Shown: positions 5,249-9,717 of the stretch, piece after piece
Layout of the letters: every line of letters begins with the position of its first letter
Position numbering within the stretch: position 1 is the stretch's first letter
DNA from: JANNRW01 sp031401815
GTDB taxonomy: Bacteria > Desulfobacterota > Desulfuromonadia > Geobacterales > DSM-12255
Assembly (NCBI GenBank): GCA_031401815.1
Contig: JANNRW010000272.1
Coordinates: 1 to 9,717 of the forward strand
Direction of reading: 5' to 3'
DNA: 9,717 nt
The notes under the pieces: generated by a model
What the model was told of the DNA's origin: nothing
The model's input: only the letters and a program-made list of their open reading frames with translations
Databases searched by the model: none
Made by a program: the position numbers and the translations under genes

Positions 5249-8200
5249 ATGCAGAAAAAAGAGAACCAGTCCTGTCGCGAATACATAGCTCCCTTTTCCA
5301 CTTCCATCAGCAGGCTGCTCATATTTGCGGCTTTCGCCTCGGCACTGCTCACCCCCCTCCTCTCCCAGGCTACAATTTATACGGTCAGAAACAGTTTTGA
5401 CAGCGGCACAGATTCGCTGCGCGACCTTGTCGGCGCTGCCACCAAAGGCGATACCATCACTTTCGGGTCGGAAGTAACAGCTCCCATAGCCCTGACTTCC
5501 GGTGAAATAACCCTCGACAAGAATCTGAACATTGTCGGCCCTGGCGCAAGATTCCTCACTATCAGCAGCAGTTCAAACCGTGTGTTCAACAATTTGTCAA
5601 CTTCAAAAATCGGTGGACTCACCCTCAAGGGGCACTCAGGCGCAGACGGCGGTGCCATAAAAAATACCGGTAAACTCGACCTGTACAACGTCGCCATAAA
5701 GGACAGCACCGCGTACAACGGCGGCGCCATCGCTAACACTGGTACGCTGAACATGTTCGGCTCAACGTTGTCCAACAACAACGCAAGCTCAAGCGGCGGT
5801 GGCATCTACAACGACTTTGGTACCCTCAACATCAACAACAGCACCATCAGCGCCAACTCCGCCAGCCAGGGGAGCGGCGTGCTCAACATGGGCGACTTTT
5901 TCTCCGTCAGCAACACTACCATCACCGGCAACTACGGTGCACCGGCAGCAGTCGACGACTCCGGAACAGGGCTTGTCCTGCGAAACACCATCATCGACGG
6001 CAACGGCGGCGGCAATCTTTCAGGCACTCCTGTCGTTGATCTGAATAACCGGATCGGAGTCGGAACGCCACTTGATACCCTCCTGAAAAACAATGGTGGC
6101 CAGACCGACACACATATGCCCTTGACAGGGGTCAATACTGCGATCAATGCCGGAGATCCCGCTACCTGCACCTATATCGACCAAAGGGGCGTGACCCGGA
6201 TGCGGCAGGGTGGCTGCGACATAGGCTCAGTAGAAGCCGGCTCCCCCCTGCAGTTATCGTCAGGAGTAGCGGTTACACTCTATGCCGGCCAGACAGGCAC
6301 TTCAGGTTCAACAGACGCGACCCTTCCGACTGATGCACGGTTCTACCAGCCTGCAGGCTTGTCTACTGACGGCAGCAATCTCTTCATAGCCGATGCCGGC
6401 AACAACAAGATCAGGAAGATCGATATAGCCACAAAAACCGTGAGCACCCTTTCCGGAAATGGCGGCAACGGCTCAGCTGACGGGACAGGGGGCGCTGGAG
6501 GGACTACAACCTTCAGCAACCCGACCGGAATAGTAACAGCGGGGTTATACGCCTACATTGCCGACAGTAGCAGCAACAAGATCCGTCGCGTCGATACGAC
6601 CAATGGTGCTGCAATAACCATAGCCGGTGACGGCTCTGCGTCAAATACGAATGGCTCATGCAACACAGCCTCATTCAATAATCCGGTAGGCATCACCTTC
6701 GCACAGGGGGCGCTCTACGTTGCCGACAGCGGCAACAACCTGATCCGCAAAATCACCATGAATCCGGTCTGCACTGTCTCTACCCTGGCCGGGGGAGGGG
6801 GCGGCAGCTCTGACGGCTTCGGGACAAGCGCCGGTTTTCTTGCCCCAAAAGGGCTTGTCACCGATGGGACGTATCTCTACGTTGCCGATTCAGGCAGCTC
6901 CAGCATCAGGAAAATCAACCTGCTGAGCGGTCAGGTCACCACTCTGGTCAGCGGTCTGTCCCCGGTTGATCTTGTTCTGGATCAGAAGCAGCTCTATTTT
7001 ACCGATTCACCAAACAGCTTAAAACGTCTGGACCTCGATACGCTCACCGTCACCACCATTGCAAGCAGCTTTACTAACCCGGTCGGCATTATCCACGACG
7101 GCAAGAACCTTTATGTTTCTGACGCGACCAATAATATAATTCTCATGATTGCTGACACCACCGGCCCCACCGACACCGCACCTTTTACCGCCACACCATT
7201 CAGCAGCACGCAGATCGATCTGGCCTGGAGCGCAGCAACAGACAGCGGCTCCGGCCTGGCGACCAGCAACACCTACAAACTGGTTCGGGCAGACGGCGCA
7301 ACAGCACCGGCAAACTGCTCCGGAACCGCCGTATATCAGGGTACCGGCCTTGCCTTCAGCAACAGCGGCCTGACAACAGGCACCCAGTACTCCTACCGTA
7401 TCTGCGCCTATGACGCCCTCGGAAATGTCTCCGCCGGTCTTACTGCATCAGCATCCACGACCACTCCGGTCAACGGCGCCTGCGGCCCATCCCACACACA
7501 ATTTCTTGCAGTTGCCCCAACAACAAGCCTCTGCGCTGATGCAAGCACACCAACCGTCACCAGCAGCGGCCCATGGAGCTGGACATGCAGCGGCAGTAAT
7601 GGCGGCACATCTGCCAACTGCAGGGCTTATCTCCAGGGGAAACCAGCCATCCAGCTCCCGAAGACCGGCCAGACCAGTTGTTATGACACGGCAGGCACAC
7701 TGCTCGGTTCATGCGCGGGGACCAGCCAGGATGGCGAACTGCAGACGGGCGTTGCCTGGCCTTCGCCACGGTTTATTGTCAACGCCTCTGCCCCTGATAA
7801 CAGTAACACGATCACCGACAACCTGACCGGGCTGGTCTGGGCGAAGAATGCCAACCTTGTGATTTCCCGCGACCCCGGTTTCGATGTCGACAATATAGCT
7901 AATGATGGGCGTGTTACCTGGCAGCACGCCATTGATTACGTGAACAAGTTGAACACCGAGAGCTATCTTGGCTACAGCGATTGGCGGCTCCCCAATATCA
8001 ATGAGCTGAAAAGCCTGGCGAACGTTCAGGCCTTCCGTCCTGCCGACTGGCTTAATACGCAGGGATTTTCAAATGTCAATAGTTACTACTATTGGTCATC
8101 AACCAGCTACGCCACCGATAAGACCGCGGCCTGGCGTGTCAACATGGACGCCGGCGGTATGGTCGGTGCCGGCAAAGTCGAAAAACATAATATCTGGCCT

Positions 8201-9717
8201 GTTCGCGGCGGACAGTCGAGCAGCTCTGCCGTTGCCGCCACCGGTCAAACCGCTTGTTACGACGCAGCCGGCGCCGTGGCCAATTGCAGCGACAGCGGCA
8301 GTATCGGCCAGGATGGGTATTCGCAAAAAGGAGCCGCCTGGCCTGCCTCCCGGTTCACGGTGAATACGGCTGCGCCGGACAACGGCGACACCATCACCGA
8401 TAACCTGACCGGGCTGGTCTGGAGCAAGGACGGTAATCCTGCTACTGTAGCCAAGAACTGGTCAGATGCGCTGTCATATATAGCAAGCCTGAATGGCAGT
8501 AACCACCTCGGGTACAATGACTGGCGTCTTCCGAACCGTCTTGAAATGGAAAGCCTGGTCAACCGTGGTGAGGCAAATTCCGCAACCTGGCTGATGAATC
8601 CCGCGCAAGGTTTTACCAATGTCCAGGCAAGTGATTATCTGACATCCAGTACCGTTGAGTATAACCGGTCAACCATCTGGACCATAGACATGAACGTGGG
8701 TAAAACCTTCAATTATTTAAAGACAGGCAGCTACTTTGCCTGGCCGGTTCGTGGCGGCCAGGCCGGCGCCTCCGGAGGGTTAATCCTCTCCCCAACAACC
8801 GGCAGTTTCCCCGATACAATCATCGGCGCATCATCGGCTCCGTTGACGTACATGATCAGCAACAACAGTGCATCCACCGTAAATCTCTCGTCAATCACCA
8901 TTACCGGCACCGACTCGACTCAGTTCAGTGTCGCTCCTGGCGGTCTCCTCCCCTGTGGTGGAACTTTGGCAGCCGGGGCAAGCTGTACCACGAATGTGAC
9001 CTTCTCCCCGACAATTACTGGTACGAAGAGCGCAGCGCTGTCCATCAGCAGCGACGCGGTCAACTCTAACCTGTCGATCGCATTGGGCGGCACAGGGACG
9101 GGAACCCTGTGCCGATGGCAAACGGCCGCCAGCGGCATCTGGAACTTTTCGGACAACTGGGACTGCGGCCATGTGCCCAACAGCGCCACGGACGTTGCAA
9201 TTATCGACAAGGCCGGCGGCCCCTACACCATCACCCTTAACACCTCTGCAACGGTCAATAGCTTGAATGTGAGCAACGGCCATACACTCACCCATTCATC
9301 CGGCACCCTCACCCTGAACAGCGCCAGCTCCTTTGCCGCTGGAACGACCTATAACCTGGCCGGCGGCACACTGGGTGGCAGCGGGAATGCGACGATCAGC
9401 GGCGCGTTCAATATCACCGGCACCGGCGGCACGCTCACCGGCTCCGGCCTGCTCACCACCAGCAGCACGACCACAATCAACCTTACCCCGGGCGGTTACG
9501 TGAGCAGCCTCATCGGCAAGAACTGGATTAATACCGGAGTCATGACCGTTGGGGGCGATGCTGCCATCAGCTTCGTCAGCGGAACCAGCACGTTCACCAA
9601 TGCCGTCGGAGGCACGCTAAACCTGGCGAGCACAGTGGCTTCTCCGTTCAGCTATAACTCCGGCAGCGCCACGGTCACCAATGCCGGTATACTGAACCAG
9701 ACGGCAATTGGCACCCA
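5249..9717 (+). CDS. Giant secreted/surface modular protein (choice-of-anchor Q, NHL, Lcl_C x2; 3' partial)
   Basis: One frame stays open from ATG 5249 to the right edge (1489 complete codons, no stop). A signal peptide is evident: long polar n-region, hydrophobic core about 23-38, probable cleavage after SQA (residue 41). Domains in order: beta-helix/choice-of-anchor Q region about 42-330 (SLRDLV, GDTITF near its start; DQRGVTRMRQGGCDIGSVEA at its end); six-bladed NHL propeller about 335-634 with repeats such as LFIADAGNNKIRKID and LYVADSGNNLIRKI; Fn3-like domain about 635-740; a Cys/Trp-rich module 743-794 with Cys745, 762, 780 and 791; Lcl_C (DUF1566) modules at about 805-988 and 998-1171, each with TDNLTGLVW, YxDWRLPN and WPVRGG; a choice-of-anchor D/ASH-like domain about 1178-1285; then Gly/Ser/Thr-rich beta-strand repeats opening with IWNFSDNWDCGHVPNSATD. 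It is probably a cell-envelope adhesin or matrix protein; the exact role and export route are unknown. The preferred ribosome binding site is TGGAG 5237-5241. Confidence 0.9.
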   Translation, partial: MQKKENQSCREYIAPFSTSISRLLIFAAFASALLTPLLSQATIYTVRNSFDSGTDSLRDLVGAATKGDTITFGSEVTAPIALTSGEITLDKNLNIVGPGARFLTISSSSNRVFNNLSTSKIGGLTLKGHSGADGGAIKNTGKLDLYNVAIKDSTAYNGGAIANTGTLNMFGSTLSNNNASSSGGGIYNDFGTLNINNSTISANSASQGSGVLNMGDFFSVSNTTITGNYGAPAAVDDSGTGLVLRNTIIDGNGGGNLSGTPVVDLNNRIGVGTPLDTLLKNNGGQTDTHMPLTGVNTAINAGDPATCTYIDQRGVTRMRQGGCDIGSVEAGSPLQLSSGVAVTLYAGQTGTSGSTDATLPTDARFYQPAGLSTDGSNLFIADAGNNKIRKIDIATKTVSTLSGNGGNGSADGTGGAGGTTTFSNPTGIVTAGLYAYIADSSSNKIRRVDTTNGAAITIAGDGSASNTNGSCNTASFNNPVGITFAQGALYVADSGNNLIRKITMNPVCTVSTLAGGGGGSSDGFGTSAGFLAPKGLVTDGTYLYVADSGSSSIRKINLLSGQVTTLVSGLSPVDLVLDQKQLYFTDSPNSLKRLDLDTLTVTTIASSFTNPVGIIHDGKNLYVSDATNNIILMIADTTGPTDTAPFTATPFSSTQIDLAWSAATDSGSGLATSNTYKLVRADGATAPANCSGTAVYQGTGLAFSNSGLTTGTQYSYRICAYDALGNVSAGLTASASTTTPVNGACGPSHTQFLAVAPTTSLCADASTPTVTSSGPWSWTCSGSNGGTSANCRAYLQGKPAIQLPKTGQTSCYDTAGTLLGSCAGTSQDGELQTGVAWPSPRFIVNASAPDNSNTITDNLTGLVWAKNANLVISRDPGFDVDNIANDGRVTWQHAIDYVNKLNTESYLGYSDWRLPNINELKSLANVQAFRPADWLNTQGFSNVNSYYYWSSTSYATDKTAAWRVNMDAGGMVGAGKVEKHNIWPVRGGQSSSSAVAATGQTACYDAAGAVANCSDSGSIGQDGYSQKGAAWPASRFTVNTAAPDNGDTITDNLTGLVWSKDGNPATVAKNWSDALSYIASLNGSNHLGYNDWRLPNRLEMESLVNRGEANSATWLMNPAQGFTNVQASDYLTSSTVEYNRSTIWTIDMNVGKTFNYLKTGSYFAWPVRGGQAGASGGLILSPTTGSFPDTIIGASSAPLTYMISNNSASTVNLSSITITGTDSTQFSVAPGGLLPCGGTLAAGASCTTNVTFSPTITGTKSAALSISSDAVNSNLSIALGGTGTGTLCRWQTAASGIWNFSDNWDCGHVPNSATDVAIIDKAGGPYTITLNTSATVNSLNVSNGHTLTHSSGTLTLNSASSFAAGTTYNLAGGTLGGSGNATISGAFNITGTGGTLTGSGLLTTSSTTTINLTPGGYVSSLIGKNWINTGVMTVGGDAAISFVSGTSTFTNAVGGTLNLASTVASPFSYNSGSATVTNAGILNQTAIGT

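Noticed and set aside
7149..8363. Several short open frames on both strands inside the giant gene (for example 7410-7826 + and 8257-8619 -)
   Set aside because: The long frame from 5249 is uninterrupted and carries recognisable domains throughout. The others are out-of-frame shadows with Pro/Ser/Arg-rich translations.
5249..9717. Frameshift or pseudogene in the giant gene
   Set aside because: I read the codons from 5249 to 9717 and found no stop and no break in domain order, so there is no sign of decay within the window.

Overview
The window looks like part of a chromosome from a Geobacter-type deltaproteobacterium (Desulfuromonadia/Geobacteraceae). This is inferred from gene content and not from any marker gene. 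The support is a C-terminal dockerin-like tail, a very large secreted protein mixing choice-of-anchor Q, NHL, Lcl_C (DUF1566) and choice-of-anchor D-like modules, a soluble GAF histidine kinase with a NarL-type regulator, and intergenic regions rich in small repeats. Every supported gene is on the + strand.

Layout. Positions 2-226 are the last codons of a gene entering from the left; its product ends in a dockerin-like pair of helix/loop repeats. Positions 227-727 are non-coding. They hold facing heptamer and octamer tandem arrays (272-347), a six-tract G-quadruplex motif (260-299), an AT-rich stretch with palindromes, and a GGTAAA-type hexamer array that runs into the ribosome binding site of the next gene. 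Positions 728-1894 encode a soluble GAF-domain histidine kinase. The 445-bp gap 1895-2339 holds a 216-bp element with 40-bp inverted G-rich arms. Positions 2340-2963 encode a NarL/LuxR-type response regulator, followed after 23 bp by 2987-4882, a 631-residue protein with cNMP-binding-like, paired CBS and DUF294 nucleotidyltransferase domains. The gap 4883-5248 carries two near-identical 108-bp palindromic (MITE-like) units in direct tandem. From 5249 to the right edge one frame stays open for 1489 codons. It encodes the N-terminal part of a giant secreted or surface protein whose end lies outside the window.

How the genes may fit together. The kinase and regulator are probably a cytoplasmic two-component pair. 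The CBS/DUF294 protein is close enough to the regulator to share its transcript, giving a possible kinase-regulator-nucleotidyltransferase signalling cassette. That cassette sits between two genes for exported modular proteins, so control of one of them is a reasonable but untested idea. The least ordinary features are the repeat elements placed exactly at the gene boundaries, the pairing of a two-component system with a cNMP/CBS/DUF294 protein, and the domain string of the giant surface protein. I saw no tRNA, rRNA, CRISPR array, transposase or phage gene.
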